DNA of 48,653 nt from an uncultured Saprospiraceae bacterium (lineage in GTDB: Bacteria; Bacteroidota; Bacteroidia; Chitinophagales; Saprospiraceae), in the NCBI GenBank assembly GCA_937934275.1, contig CALHAM010000025.1, forward strand, positions 1-48,653, in the 5' to 3' direction. Shown in pieces: positions 1-8,806 of this stretch. Under the pieces are notes generated by a model that searched no databases, was not told the DNA's origin, and worked only from the letters and a program-made list of their open reading frames with translations. Each line of letters begins with the position of its first letter. Positions within the stretch are counted from its first letter, which is position 1. The position numbers and the translations under genes are program-made.

Positions 1-65
1 TCGCCCATGTTGCTGCCAAGGGCTAAATAAGCATTGATGTATTTGGCGTCTGTTCGTGCGGGCAT
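1..65 (-). CDS. folK: HPPK (folK), 5' fragment only
   Basis: Reading the minus strand from an ATG at 65, 21 complete codons run off the window edge. The translation ends in AYLALGSNMG, which matches the conserved N-terminal strand and glycine-asparagine turn (LGSNLGD) of 6-hydroxymethyl-7,8-dihydropterin pyrophosphokinase, the folate-pathway enzyme that transfers pyrophosphate from ATP to the pterin alcohol. A leader of about ten residues precedes the motif, as in many homologues. It lies 55 bases downstream of the RidA stop codon on the same strand, so the two may be cotranscribed. Only the N-terminus is visible, so the call rests on one short motif; the completeness of the gene cannot be judged. 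Confidence 0.7.
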   Translation of the reverse strand, partial: MPARTDAKYINAYLALGSNMG

Positions 66-120
66 AGAGCAAGATCGGGTTAGGAAAAAGAAAAAAGAAG
101 TTTTAGAATGGCACACATAG

Positions 121-513
121 TCAATCTTGTGAATGGGCAGCTCCCACCGCAGCAATGCAGTCTATCTCCACCGCACTGCCATAGTGCAAAGTGCCGCAAG
201 GAATTACTGCTCGGGCAGGCCGATGTTCGCCCATGAACGCGGCATAGGCGGCATTGATGCGCGGCCACAGTGCTATATCGCTCACATAAACGTTTACTCT
301 GAGGATCAGGCTGCGGTGACTTCCTGCCGCCTTCAGGATGGTTTCTACATTCTGTAAGCACAGTTGCACCTGCTCTTCCACACTGCCCAGTTGCACCTGC
401 CCCTGCGCATCTATGGGCAATTGACCAGAGACATAGACCAGTCCTTCATGCACGACGGCGGGGGAATAGTGACCTTTAGGGATGGGAAGAGCAGAGGGCT
501 GGAGGTACTCCAT
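121..513 (-). CDS. ridA: RidA family enamine/imine deaminase
   Basis: A protein of 130 residues with the RidA (YjgF/YER057c/UK114) fold signature: YSPAVVHEGLVYVSGQLP near the N-terminus and RPARAVIP followed by GSAVEID near the C-terminus. The arginine in RPAR corresponds to the substrate-binding Arg that holds the carboxylate of 2-aminoacrylate-type intermediates in family members. RidA proteins hydrolyse reactive enamines and imines released by PLP enzymes; note that a PLP ammonia-lyase gene lies at 21.3 kb. A longer frame begins at an ATG at 549, but that codon sits just upstream of a TACCTTTG -7 element (531-538), so the ATG at 513 is preferred and gives the standard family length. The protein is expected to be a cytosolic homotrimer. 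Confidence 0.9.
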   Translation of the reverse strand: MEYLQPSALPIPKGHYSPAVVHEGLVYVSGQLPIDAQGQVQLGSVEEQVQLCLQNVETILKAAGSHRSLILRVNVYVSDIALWPRINAAYAAFMGEHRPARAVIPCGTLHYGSAVEIDCIAAVGAAHSQD

Positions 514-530
514 AGCGGATGTTTTGGAGG

Positions 531-538
531 CAAAGGTA
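531..538 (-). promoter_or_regulatory. -7 promoter element upstream of ridA
   Basis: The minus strand reads TACCTTTG, an exact match to the Bacteroidota -7 consensus TAnnTTTG, 17 bases upstream of the ridA ATG at 513. I see no clear -33 TTG at the usual distance. Its position argues against the longer ridA frame starting at 549. Confidence 0.5.
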
Positions 539-681
539 GACGAATGCATTGGCTAATACGGGAGAGCAGCAGGATTGCCGTCGGGCTGGATGTAGTAAAG
601 CCGTTGTTTCGTCCTATAAATGCTCTAAAAAAGCCAATATGCCACACATACTCGCCTTGCATTTTTGCTTTAAACAAAAAT

Positions 682-688
682 AAGGAGA
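682..688 (+). promoter_or_regulatory. Shine-Dalgarno-like site before sqr
   Basis: AAGGAGA lies 4 bases before the ATG at 693. Most other genes here lack any recognisable ribosome-binding site, as is usual in Bacteroidota, so this purine-rich site stands out and supports the start chosen for the sulfide:quinone reductase. Confidence 0.5.
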
Positions 689-692
689 GCGT

Positions 693-1901
693 ATGAAACA
701 ACACTATCAAATTTTAATTGTCGGTGGCGGTAATGCCGGTATTTCCCTGGCTGCTCAACTTTTTCGAAAGGATAAGAAGTTAGACATTGCCATCATGGAT
801 CCGGCAGACAAGCACTATTACCAGCCCGCATGGACGTTGGTGGGGGGAGGAGATTTCGATATTCGAGATACTGTCCGATCCGAAGCTGAGGTCATGCCAC
901 GCCAAGCAACGTGGATTAAAGAGGCCGCCGTGAAGTTTGAACCCGATCAGAACGCCGTCGTCAGTAGTGGAGGTACGCGCTACACTTACGACTACCTAGT
1001 CGTCTGCCCCGGTATTCAGCTAGACTGGCACAAGATCAAGGGTTTGGAAGGCAATTTGGGTAAAAACGGTATCACTTCCAACTACACCTTTGACACGGCA
1101 CCTTACACGTTTGAGTGCATCAGAAATCTCAAAGGAGGTAAAGCCCTGTTTACCAATCCGAATACGCCTATCAAGTGCGGTGGCGCTCCGCAGAAGATTA
1201 TGTATCTAGCATCCGACTACTGGCGCAAACATGGAGTGTTGAAAAACATCGAAGTGCACTTCTACTCGGGCGGTGGCGTCATCTTTGGGGTGAAGAAGTA
1301 CGCAGAGACCCTGCAGCAGGTGATCAACCGCTACGGCATCAAGACCCACTACCTCCATAATCTGGTCGAGATTGATGCAGACAAAAAACAAGCTACCTTC
1401 GAGGTGTACAAAGACGGCCAGGTCGTGGACCGCGTTACCGACACCTATGATATGATTCACGTAACACCGCCGCAGAGCGCTCCCGATGTGATTAAGAATA
1501 GCCCGCTGGCGGTGCCGGGCAATCCATTAGGATGGGTAGATGTGGATAAGCACACCTTCCAGCACGTGCGCTATGCAAACGTGTATTCCATCGGCGACGC
1601 TTCCAGCACTCCTAATGCTAAGACGGGAGCAGCTATTCGCAAACAGGTGCCGGTGCTGGTTGAGCAACTTCTCGCGCAAATTGGCTCCGGTAGAGCCGCC
1701 TCGGCCCAGTACAATGGTTACGGCTCCTGTCCGCTCGTTACGGGCTACGGAAAACTGGTGCTTGCCGAGTTTGACTACAACAATAATCCGGTAGAGACTT
1801 TCCCCTTTGACCAGTCGAAGGAGCGCTGGACGATGTATCAGCTCAAGCGCCGTGTACTTCCTTGGTTATATTGGAACAAGATTCTGAAAGGGACCGCCTA
1901 A
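693..1901 (+). CDS. sqr: Sulfide:quinone oxidoreductase, type II
   Basis: A 402-residue flavoprotein that oxidises sulfide and passes electrons to the quinone pool at the inner membrane. The N-terminal FAD-binding dinucleotide fold is GGGNAG (residues 11-16). The two cysteines that form the reactive pair in type II enzymes are visible: Cys162 in TPIKCGGAPQK and Cys346 in GSCPLVTGYGK. The segments HVTPPQSAPDV, GWVDVDKHT and ETFPFDQSKERW closely resemble human mitochondrial SQOR, as does the C-terminal hydrophobic LPWLYWNK membrane anchor. It is a single-gene unit: an intergenic region precedes it and a strong terminator follows. No persulfide dioxygenase, rhodanese or other sulfur gene is adjacent. 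Isolation plus the atypical Shine-Dalgarno site would fit acquisition by transfer, but that is only inference. Confidence 0.93.
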   Translation: MKQHYQILIVGGGNAGISLAAQLFRKDKKLDIAIMDPADKHYYQPAWTLVGGGDFDIRDTVRSEAEVMPRQATWIKEAAVKFEPDQNAVVSSGGTRYTYDYLVVCPGIQLDWHKIKGLEGNLGKNGITSNYTFDTAPYTFECIRNLKGGKALFTNPNTPIKCGGAPQKIMYLASDYWRKHGVLKNIEVHFYSGGGVIFGVKKYAETLQQVINRYGIKTHYLHNLVEIDADKKQATFEVYKDGQVVDRVTDTYDMIHVTPPQSAPDVIKNSPLAVPGNPLGWVDVDKHTFQHVRYANVYSIGDASSTPNAKTGAAIRKQVPVLVEQLLAQIGSGRAASAQYNGYGSCPLVTGYGKLVLAEFDYNNNPVETFPFDQSKERWTMYQLKRRVLPWLYWNKILKGTA

Positions 1902-1955
1902 TCGAGAAAGGCAAGGAGCTATGTCTGTTTGTTTTTTAGAGGTTGAAGAGGCAGG

Positions 1956-1990
1956 GTGTCGCCAGGCAGTTTAGGCTGGCGGCACTTTTT
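1956..1990 (+). terminator. Rho-independent terminator after sqr
   Basis: A 10-bp stem (arms 1956-1965 and 1976-1985, with one G-U pair) closes a 10-base loop and is followed directly by five T residues (1986-1990). It sits 54 bases after the sqr stop codon and faces the convergent gene ending at 2137. The remaining bases of the 235-base spacer hold no gene that I can support. Confidence 0.8.
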
Positions 1991-2136
1991 GCAATGGGCA
2001 TCTATAAGCCAGAGCGGGCACAACGCCAAAAGACAGGCGCTACTCGTCCTGTCGTTTTTTGGGTATACCTTGGGTGAAAACCAAGAGAGAGAATTGCGTG
2101 TCGTTCAGTTCTCGGACGAGCGGCAGGATATTTCAT

Positions 2137-5100
2137 TTAAAACTTGCGGCCATTGCGCACGCGGTTGACGAATGCATCTGCCAGTGCGGGGTTCGCGGCG
2201 ATAATTTCGTACACCTCGCCATTAGGCATTTTCAGCTGCGTGTCTTTAGGTTTCAGCGCTAACAGCGCCTCGTTGAAGCGAACGCTGCTCGATATTACGT
2301 TTAATGCACCGGCTTGATAGCCGAAAAAATACCACAAGTCAGCCGATGCCTTAATGTACAGGTAGAAGCGGTCGTCGCGATTGCCGGGCATTTTATACTC
2401 TACGTAAGCCGTCAACATTTTTTGTATGGGTTCGCCGGCAATGGAGATGACGGGAATGCGGTCTTCTAAGCTGAGGAACGACTGATACTCAGGGTTCCAG
2501 ATAACGGGGTGTCGGCCCAAGAGGAAGGTATACTTGTTGTCTTTGCGCGGTAGTTGCAGGAAGTTGCTGTTGAGGTTACTGAATGCTTCGACTAAGTCGG
2601 TGGAGTCTGCGACGAATTCACTAAGCGCTTGACGGTAAAATGCCTGCTGTGAATTGAACGGCGGCACTGGAGCATCGAAGCTGGAGGCCCGGATGTCGTT
2701 GAGCATCAGCTCTATGAGCACTTTAGGAATAGTTACTTCGATGCCGCTCATCAGTTCACCTGTAATAACGTATGCGGCTGTGTCTGGGATGTTGAGCTCT
2801 GTTTTCATGCGACCGGCCCCTTTAACTTTCATGAACTCTAAGCCGTGTCCTAGTTGGATAGGGCCTTCTGCAGAGAAAGTTCCGGTTCGGTTGTCGTAGG
2901 TGAGTTTAGGGCCGCGCAGTTGAGCCGCTGAAAAGATGCGCGCGGAGTCGCCGAAGATGAAGCGGTCTGTGTTAGGCTCATAGCGGAAGTAACCCTCTCC
3001 GTTGAAGATCACTCGGTCGAGCGCAGAGGTCGGCGGTTGTAGTAGAGAGGGATACAGTTGGCCTGTTTCGCGCGACTGGAAGAAGCCTATGCACAGAGGC
3101 TCTCCTTGACTATCTTTAGGTTTGGTAATTCGGATGATAGGGTTATTCTTGTCTACTTCTGAATAGATGGAAAACCAGGGGACTTTTGTAAAGTTGGTTT
3201 GGATTTGCGCCAGCCCTTCGAAGCGCAGGTTTTGCTGGTTGGCTTTGAGGATAACGGTGCCGGCGAAACGCGTTTTAATGTCGATGAAGAAGCTATCCCT
3301 AGCGCGCACTTCGCCTTGGGCTGTGGTCAGCACTTTTTTGGTAGCGGGTGTGCCCGGACCGTAGCGTTCACCTACGATGTTGTTGAAGAACACCTCTTGT
3401 TGGCGGCCGGGCAGGTTGTATTCGTAATAACCGGAAGCTTTATACTCTTTTCGGCCCAAGATGTTGACCGTGGCGCGGTTGATGGTGTGGTATCGGTTAG
3501 AGGTGTCGGCCAAGATGCGCGCCTCGAGGAGCGGTCGCATGACGCCGCCTGGGTCCACATCCACATTGCCGTCGGAGGGATAGATAAAGGCATCCGCAGA
3601 TTTGATGACTTCCACGCCGCCCACTTTTAAGCGGCTGTTGCGCATATCGTATAGGGCTGTTTTACCGCGAAAGCTGAGGGTGTCTTGTTTAGGGTCAGTA
3701 GAGACGAAGTAGCCCAGTTCGCGTTCATCGCTTTTGAACGTTACCGTTTGTTCCTTCATGTCCCAGGTGAATTCGTTCATGGAGGTGCGGTACCGGTTAA
3801 GCGGCAGATCGGTATTGGCGTCGGCCGTGTTGGCTTTGAAGTCGCCCAGTTGGCGGTCGAAGTCCAGTTCACCGCGCACATTGCGCGAGTCGAAGACGAT
3901 CCCTTGACCGTCCAATGCTTTGATCTGTAGGTCTGCCGTATCGGAGCTGGCCTGGAACGGTCCGTAGGAAATTACGCGTGCGGTAAGCCGCCCACCAAAC
4001 CAGTCGAACTCACCGCGGCCTTTAAGGCCAGAAGGGGTGAGCACCAGCACTCCTTTGTGGTAGTAGCCCGGTTGGCGGAAGAGTTCAAAAGCTTTGGCTC
4101 GGCTTTCTACGTACATCGAGTCGCGGTAGGGCAGCCAGTTGACCTTGACATCTTCGCCTTTTGCCTGGGGCACTTTGACCTCGCTCTTGCGGTCTTCCTC
4201 CATGAAAAAGCGCCGTGCGGTGCAGGTCATCTGTTTAGGGCGAAAGATGATGTCTTCCGACTCGATGTTGGCCGTGAGGTACTGTACGGTTCCGATGCCC
4301 AAAAAGCCTCTGTTACTTAGGTCAATTTTTCCCGTGTAGTTGCCGCGCTGCTGATAGACCGGATAGCCCTTAGGCGGTGTTTGGTGAATGAAGCCAAAAG
4401 AGCGGTCGTGTTCGCGTACGAGGATAGTCTCGCGGAAGGGGGCGAAAATCTCGGCCGAGGTCATCTCGCCTTTAAAGCGCAAGCGGTCGGCAGTATAGCT
4501 GTCTAAACCGTTGAAGGTGAAGGGGTCTAACTTGAAATAGAACGAATCGCGTCGGTATACACCGCCTTGGATGGTCGAGTCATCGTAAAACACAAACGAG
4601 TGTTTCTTAGACTCGAGCGATGGGAAGATATCGATGTCCACCTTGCCCGACTTGTTGTTGGGAGCATCGACCAGCAAGAAGCCCGACACCTTTTCGATGT
4701 AAGAATTCATAGCATCGGCAATGGGGTTGCCCTTTTCATTGGTTTTGCCGGTGGGCAGGTAGAAATGCAGGCGCCGCACGGAATCGAATTGCACGTGGAA
4801 CCGTTCATAATTGAAATACATACTATCGCCTAAGAAGACAGCAAAGCCCGCGAAGAGGCGCCCCCCCATGCGCATGTCACGGTTTTCGAGCAGAGTAATC
4901 TTTTCGTTGGGTACGATACCGACGCGTTGGCGTTCGCTTAGTTCCACACTGGAGACGCCTCTGACCGCCGTCTCTTTCGTCTTTAGATCCAGTGTAGCAC
5001 CTGGCCCACTGCTTTCGTTTGCCTGAATTTTGATGGCATCGTAGTCGCGTTTGCCTTGGCTGGCGAGCGCATATAGGGCTAATTTGGGGCGCGGCTCAAT

Positions 5101-6657
5101 TTCGTGGCGCTGAAAGTTGTAGTTGATGAAGCCCTTGGCCACCATTTCGGCCAGTAGGGTTTGGATGCTCGAGTAGTCGAATTTAGGATCGAGTGCGCGA
5201 GCAAAGACGTCGTCTGAAACGATCTTGGTCATGCGCGTGCTGTCCCAGGGCGTTTCTTCTACCAAGCGGTGGAGCACGGCGATAGGGTTGACGCTGGTAA
5301 TGTTTTGCATGCGCACGTATTCGGCGGGGTCGAAGCGATTGCTGCTTTCAAATTCCACCTTTTGTGCGCCGCCTTTGATGCCCGCAATGCTAGAGGAAAT
5401 CTCCAAAGAGTCCTTGAGCACATGCCAAGCGACTTTCTCCGCGTTGAGGTTCATGTTGTAAAACGAAGAAAAGAACGGATTTCGCTCAGGCCCTTTTTGC
5501 CCGCGGGTCAGAGTAATGATCTGCTTAGGGATATCTAAGCGAAAATTGACCGCTGGGTGATAGATGCTGTCTTTATCCATGAAAAGACGGGCCGTAATGC
5601 CTTCGGCGATGACGCTCTCCTCGCGGCGGATGATGAACAAGTCGCCCACACCATAAAAAATTCGCTCGCGCTTGTGGTTGTACACCGTTAGGCGTGCAGG
5701 TTGTCCTCCCGACCCGTACCCATATACCGAGCGGCCCTCTATGCGGAAGCCCCCTTCATACTCAATGCCCTCTCCGATGCGCGTAATTTTAAGCGTGCGC
5801 TCGAAAGACTCGAATTTCGGATATTCTACCGTCATGCCCTTCGTCAAGACAACCACGTTTTCCTCCACCTTGCCCCACAGGCTGCGATGAGGAAAAAGCA
5901 CTGGGTAGAAAAACTCCGCCGAGTCGCAAGTAAACATAGGCTTTTTGGCTTCTACAGTATAGTTCGTTAGCCGAGCATAAACGGTAGAGTCCAAGCCCGT
6001 GCGTGTCCAGCCCAATTTGCCGCCCACGCCGCGCCAGGTTTCCTCGTAAGGATAATAGATGCCCGACGTGTTCTGGATAAGCGTAGAGTCGTTTTTGCGC
6101 ACACCCACTAAATCGACGTTCTGACAGCGCAAGATGGGAGTTTGATTTTCAAAAGCAAAGTCTATTTGCCCTCCTCGCACTTTCCAAACAATAAGACCTG
6201 CTTCACGCGCCCAAAAGGCGCGCTGGCTCAGAAAGTCGGCCGAAAAGTCTAAAATCTGAGCAATGGGTTTGGTGCGTCCTTTCTCAATGGCCGCAATGGC
6301 CGTTTCCAAATACGTATGCCATTGCCGAAACAGGGTAGAGTCGCCCTTTTCTTTGGCGGTCGTTAGGGCGTTGAGGTAAGTTTTGTAATAGGGGAAAGCG
6401 CTCAGGCGTTGTTCGGCCAGCAGGTTGCAGAGGCGAATGACGCCGGCCATGTCGTCGGCTGAGTACAAGCCACTGCGGTATTGTTTTTTAAACACCGCAA
6501 ATGCCTCTGCCATGTCGGGTCGTTTTGAGGCGTTCATGAATTGGTCTAACTTCTCTACGAACTCATTGGGGGTTTCGGGGAATGCCGTTACCTGCGCGTG
6601 TAAGCGCAAACCAAACCAGACGAGCACCACAAGGACAGTTAGTATGGATTCTTTCAT
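2137..6657 (-). CDS. Giant secreted beta-rich protein of unknown function
   Basis: A 1506-residue protein that I do not recognise as any characterised family; I believe similar very long proteins are annotated as hypothetical in other Bacteroidota. The ATG at 6657 is chosen because it opens a typical signal peptide (MKESILTVLVVLVWFGL, then LHAQ); an in-frame upstream extension of 44 residues looks non-coding. After the signal comes a helical region of roughly 180 residues (TPNEFVEKLDQFMN, KKQYRSGLYSADDM), and then more than 1200 residues of alternating short hydrophobic and polar strands with many Tyr, Phe, Gly and Asp. Phrases such as TSGIYYPYEETWRGVGGK and NVRGELDFDR recall repetitive beta-sheet scaffolds (OstA/LptA- or AsmA-like), an analogy rather than an identification. 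No lipobox and no T9SS sorting domain are seen, so a periplasmic location is most likely. It lies 157 bases downstream of prmA on the same strand. Confidence 0.85.
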   Translation of the reverse strand: MKESILTVLVVLVWFGLRLHAQVTAFPETPNEFVEKLDQFMNASKRPDMAEAFAVFKKQYRSGLYSADDMAGVIRLCNLLAEQRLSAFPYYKTYLNALTTAKEKGDSTLFRQWHTYLETAIAAIEKGRTKPIAQILDFSADFLSQRAFWAREAGLIVWKVRGGQIDFAFENQTPILRCQNVDLVGVRKNDSTLIQNTSGIYYPYEETWRGVGGKLGWTRTGLDSTVYARLTNYTVEAKKPMFTCDSAEFFYPVLFPHRSLWGKVEENVVVLTKGMTVEYPKFESFERTLKITRIGEGIEYEGGFRIEGRSVYGYGSGGQPARLTVYNHKRERIFYGVGDLFIIRREESVIAEGITARLFMDKDSIYHPAVNFRLDIPKQIITLTRGQKGPERNPFFSSFYNMNLNAEKVAWHVLKDSLEISSSIAGIKGGAQKVEFESSNRFDPAEYVRMQNITSVNPIAVLHRLVEETPWDSTRMTKIVSDDVFARALDPKFDYSSIQTLLAEMVAKGFINYNFQRHEIEPRPKLALYALASQGKRDYDAIKIQANESSGPGATLDLKTKETAVRGVSSVELSERQRVGIVPNEKITLLENRDMRMGGRLFAGFAVFLGDSMYFNYERFHVQFDSVRRLHFYLPTGKTNEKGNPIADAMNSYIEKVSGFLLVDAPNNKSGKVDIDIFPSLESKKHSFVFYDDSTIQGGVYRRDSFYFKLDPFTFNGLDSYTADRLRFKGEMTSAEIFAPFRETILVREHDRSFGFIHQTPPKGYPVYQQRGNYTGKIDLSNRGFLGIGTVQYLTANIESEDIIFRPKQMTCTARRFFMEEDRKSEVKVPQAKGEDVKVNWLPYRDSMYVESRAKAFELFRQPGYYHKGVLVLTPSGLKGRGEFDWFGGRLTARVISYGPFQASSDTADLQIKALDGQGIVFDSRNVRGELDFDRQLGDFKANTADANTDLPLNRYRTSMNEFTWDMKEQTVTFKSDERELGYFVSTDPKQDTLSFRGKTALYDMRNSRLKVGGVEVIKSADAFIYPSDGNVDVDPGGVMRPLLEARILADTSNRYHTINRATVNILGRKEYKASGYYEYNLPGRQQEVFFNNIVGERYGPGTPATKKVLTTAQGEVRARDSFFIDIKTRFAGTVILKANQQNLRFEGLAQIQTNFTKVPWFSIYSEVDKNNPIIRITKPKDSQGEPLCIGFFQSRETGQLYPSLLQPPTSALDRVIFNGEGYFRYEPNTDRFIFGDSARIFSAAQLRGPKLTYDNRTGTFSAEGPIQLGHGLEFMKVKGAGRMKTELNIPDTAAYVITGELMSGIEVTIPKVLIELMLNDIRASSFDAPVPPFNSQQAFYRQALSEFVADSTDLVEAFSNLNSNFLQLPRKDNKYTFLLGRHPVIWNPEYQSFLSLEDRIPVISIAGEPIQKMLTAYVEYKMPGNRDDRFYLYIKASADLWYFFGYQAGALNVISSSVRFNEALLALKPKDTQLKMPNGEVYEIIAANPALADAFVNRVRNGRKF

Positions 6658-6814
6658 GGCCAAAAACAAATCGTAAAGGTGAACCAAGATGGCATGGGAA
6701 ACGGAAATCCCGCGGCTGAAAGTACGCATATTGCCGTAGGTTGATGGGGCAACGACGGCGAAAGCGGTGCCTGCGACGGCAAAAGGCACAAATAGTCAAC
6801 TTTTTGGATGCACC

Positions 6815-7645
6815 TCACTCCTTGGCAAAAGTTAGGCAAAGCCATTGCCCTCGTTCGTTGCGTTTTTGAAGGGTCAAACCGGCTTGCTCAGCGGCGGCCT
6901 CTACCGTATCGGCGTCTGAAAGGAGAATGCCCGACACGAGCAGCCATCCACCGGCGCACAAGCGCCTGCCCAAATCGGGCATTGATGCCACAAGGACGTT
7001 GCGGTTGATGTTGGCCATGATGCCGTCGAAAAGGCCGTCGGGCACGGCCTCCAGTCCACCCCACAAGGCTTGCACGCGGTCGGCAACGCCGTTGAGAAGG
7101 CTGTTCTCCTGAGTGCTTCGGAAGGCCTCCTCCTCAATATCTACTGCGGTGACCTGGGAAGCGCCCAACCGAGCGGCCAAAAGAGCCAGCACGCCTGAGC
7201 CGGAGCCAAAATCCAGCAGACGGGCCTGCGCACAAGGTAAATCGCGCAAGGCGCGCAAGCACATCCACGTCGTCTCGTGGTGACCTGTGCCAAAGGCCAT
7301 TTTAGGCTCGATAACTAGTTCGTGTGTTACTCCCTTCACGGGAGCGTGAAAGGGCGCGCGCACGGCGCAGAAGTCTTCCACAACGACGGGTGAAAAGTTC
7401 GCTTCCCAGATGACGTTCCAGTTTTGCGCAGGCAGAAAATGCGCCTTCCATGCAAAGGGAAACAGCAGCTGAAGGTTTGCTAAAAGGGCCTCCGCGTTGC
7501 ACTGGTGGCCCGGTACATCCGGCAAATAGGCCTCGAGGCCTTCCTCGGTTTGTTCAAAACAGGTAAAGGGAGCCTCCGACAGGTAGGCCAGCAGGATTTC
7601 TGCCGTAGTGCCATCCGTTTGAAGGCTGTATTTCCAGTAGTTCAT
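6815..7645 (-). CDS. prmA: Ribosomal protein L11 methyltransferase
   Basis: A 276-residue class I SAM-dependent methyltransferase. The PrmA-specific signature MAFGTGHHETT (116-126) is followed by the SAM-binding motif LLDFGSGSG (143-151), the acidic ribose-binding residue in VTAVDIEEEA, and the catalytic-loop segment IMANINRNVL. The N-terminal hundred residues form the small substrate-recognition domain of the family, in the shortened form usual for Bacteroidota. It trimethylates ribosomal protein L11 in the cytoplasm. Its start lies 7 bases after the stop of the thioredoxin-like gene, indicating cotranscription. The protein is collinear with the family and looks intact. Confidence 0.95.
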   Translation of the reverse strand: MNYWKYSLQTDGTTAEILLAYLSEAPFTCFEQTEEGLEAYLPDVPGHQCNAEALLANLQLLFPFAWKAHFLPAQNWNVIWEANFSPVVVEDFCAVRAPFHAPVKGVTHELVIEPKMAFGTGHHETTWMCLRALRDLPCAQARLLDFGSGSGVLALLAARLGASQVTAVDIEEEAFRSTQENSLLNGVADRVQALWGGLEAVPDGLFDGIMANINRNVLVASMPDLGRRLCAGGWLLVSGILLSDADTVEAAAEQAGLTLQKRNERGQWLCLTFAKE

Positions 7646-7652
7646 CGGCGCT

Positions 7653-8729
7653 TCAGAGCAGTTTGAGCAGTTCCTCCTCGAGGTTGGCTCGCGGGTTGAT
7701 GGCGGCGATGTTGCCGTTGCGGTCTACCAGGAATGTGGCAGGGATAGCGTTGACGCCGTACAAACGCGCGGGCGCAGAATTCCAGAATTGCAGGTCGCTC
7801 ACGTGGTTATCCCACACCAAACCATCTTGCTTGATGGCGGCCACCCAGGCGTCTTTTTGGCCTGGGCGGTCGAGGGATACGCTGTACACCTCGAAGCCTC
7901 TGTCCTTGTATTTGTGGTAAATCTCCACTACGTGTGGGTTAGCCATGCGGCAGGGGCGACACCAGCTGGCCCAAAAATCGATAAGCACCACCTTTCCGCG
8001 CAGCGACGAGAGGGAGCGAACTTTGCCGTCTGGGCCGGGTAGGCTGATTTCAGGAGCGGGTTGGCCGATGCGAATAGGCCCGGCAGCTTGTGCTTGCTGC
8101 ATCTGTTGGATTTGCTGCTCAACATTGGTCGTGATTTGGGCAAATTGCTCCGCATACACATTGCTGGGCATGGCGCTCGAAAGTGCTGCACTGGCTGTTT
8201 TGAAGTCGTCCAGGTGCTCGCCCGCATTGCGCCCCATGAGTTGCAGGGTGAAGAATGCCCGCATCAGCGGCGAGCAGGCGCGTTGCACAAAGTCTTTTGC
8301 CATCGTCGGCGAAATTTGCCCAGCCCGTATCATATCCTGCACTAAGCGAGCATAGCAGGCCATGGCATCTGAGCCTTCTACCAGTATTTCCAGGCGGTCT
8401 ATGGTTTCTAAGTCGCCCTTGAACGATACTTTTTCTTCTTTGCCGTCCAATACAAAGAACATTCTCCGGGCGCCTATCGTCAGGCGGTAAATGCCTGCCG
8501 AAAACGCCTGTTTTTGCTCAATAGTAAAATTCCCTTCGCCATCGCATGAGACTCGCCCCAGCGCGATGGGCGGCGTATTTTGGTCGAAGAAGACCTGTTC
8601 CAGCAGCACCTGCATGTTGCCGGCCTTTGCAATAGAGCCTTTAAAAGTGTAGGTTTTGTCGTTCGAGCAAAAGCTAAAGACAAAGGTTGGAATCAGAAGC
8701 CAAACAGCAATTTTGAACAGCTTTTTCAT
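7653..8729 (-). CDS. TlpA-like thioredoxin-fold protein with DUF4369-type N-terminus
   Basis: A 358-residue exported protein with an N-terminal membrane signal (1-20) and a cysteine at 21. The lipobox is not canonical because the residue before Cys21 is Phe, so lipid anchoring is uncertain. Residues 25-120 have the short-strand pattern of the DUF4369 domain (TYTFKGSIAKAGNMQVLLEQ), residues 125-215 are helical, and 220-358 form an AhpC/TSA-TlpA thioredoxin domain with the active site WCRPC (Cys257 and Cys260) and the cis-proline in AIPATFLVD. Family members reduce or shuffle disulfides in the periplasm, often supporting cytochrome maturation or nutrient stress in Bacteroidota. It sits between purL (77-base gap) and prmA (7-base gap) on the same strand. 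Confidence 0.88.
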   Translation of the reverse strand: MKKLFKIAVWLLIPTFVFSFCSNDKTYTFKGSIAKAGNMQVLLEQVFFDQNTPPIALGRVSCDGEGNFTIEQKQAFSAGIYRLTIGARRMFFVLDGKEEKVSFKGDLETIDRLEILVEGSDAMACYARLVQDMIRAGQISPTMAKDFVQRACSPLMRAFFTLQLMGRNAGEHLDDFKTASAALSSAMPSNVYAEQFAQITTNVEQQIQQMQQAQAAGPIRIGQPAPEISLPGPDGKVRSLSSLRGKVVLIDFWASWCRPCRMANPHVVEIYHKYKDRGFEVYSVSLDRPGQKDAWVAAIKQDGLVWDNHVSDLQFWNSAPARLYGVNAIPATFLVDRNGNIAAINPRANLEEELLKLL

Positions 8730-8806
8730 TGCTTACGATAAAGTTTTTTCGTCAAGAGTATTGACTGCCATTAGGCTGCGTTTGCCCGCCCGAACAGCAG
8801 TGCGAG

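Noticed and set aside
8660-8680. A classical lipoprotein signal at the N-terminus of the thioredoxin-like protein
   Set aside because: The residue before Cys21 is Phe, which breaks the lipobox; I keep lipid anchoring as uncertain.
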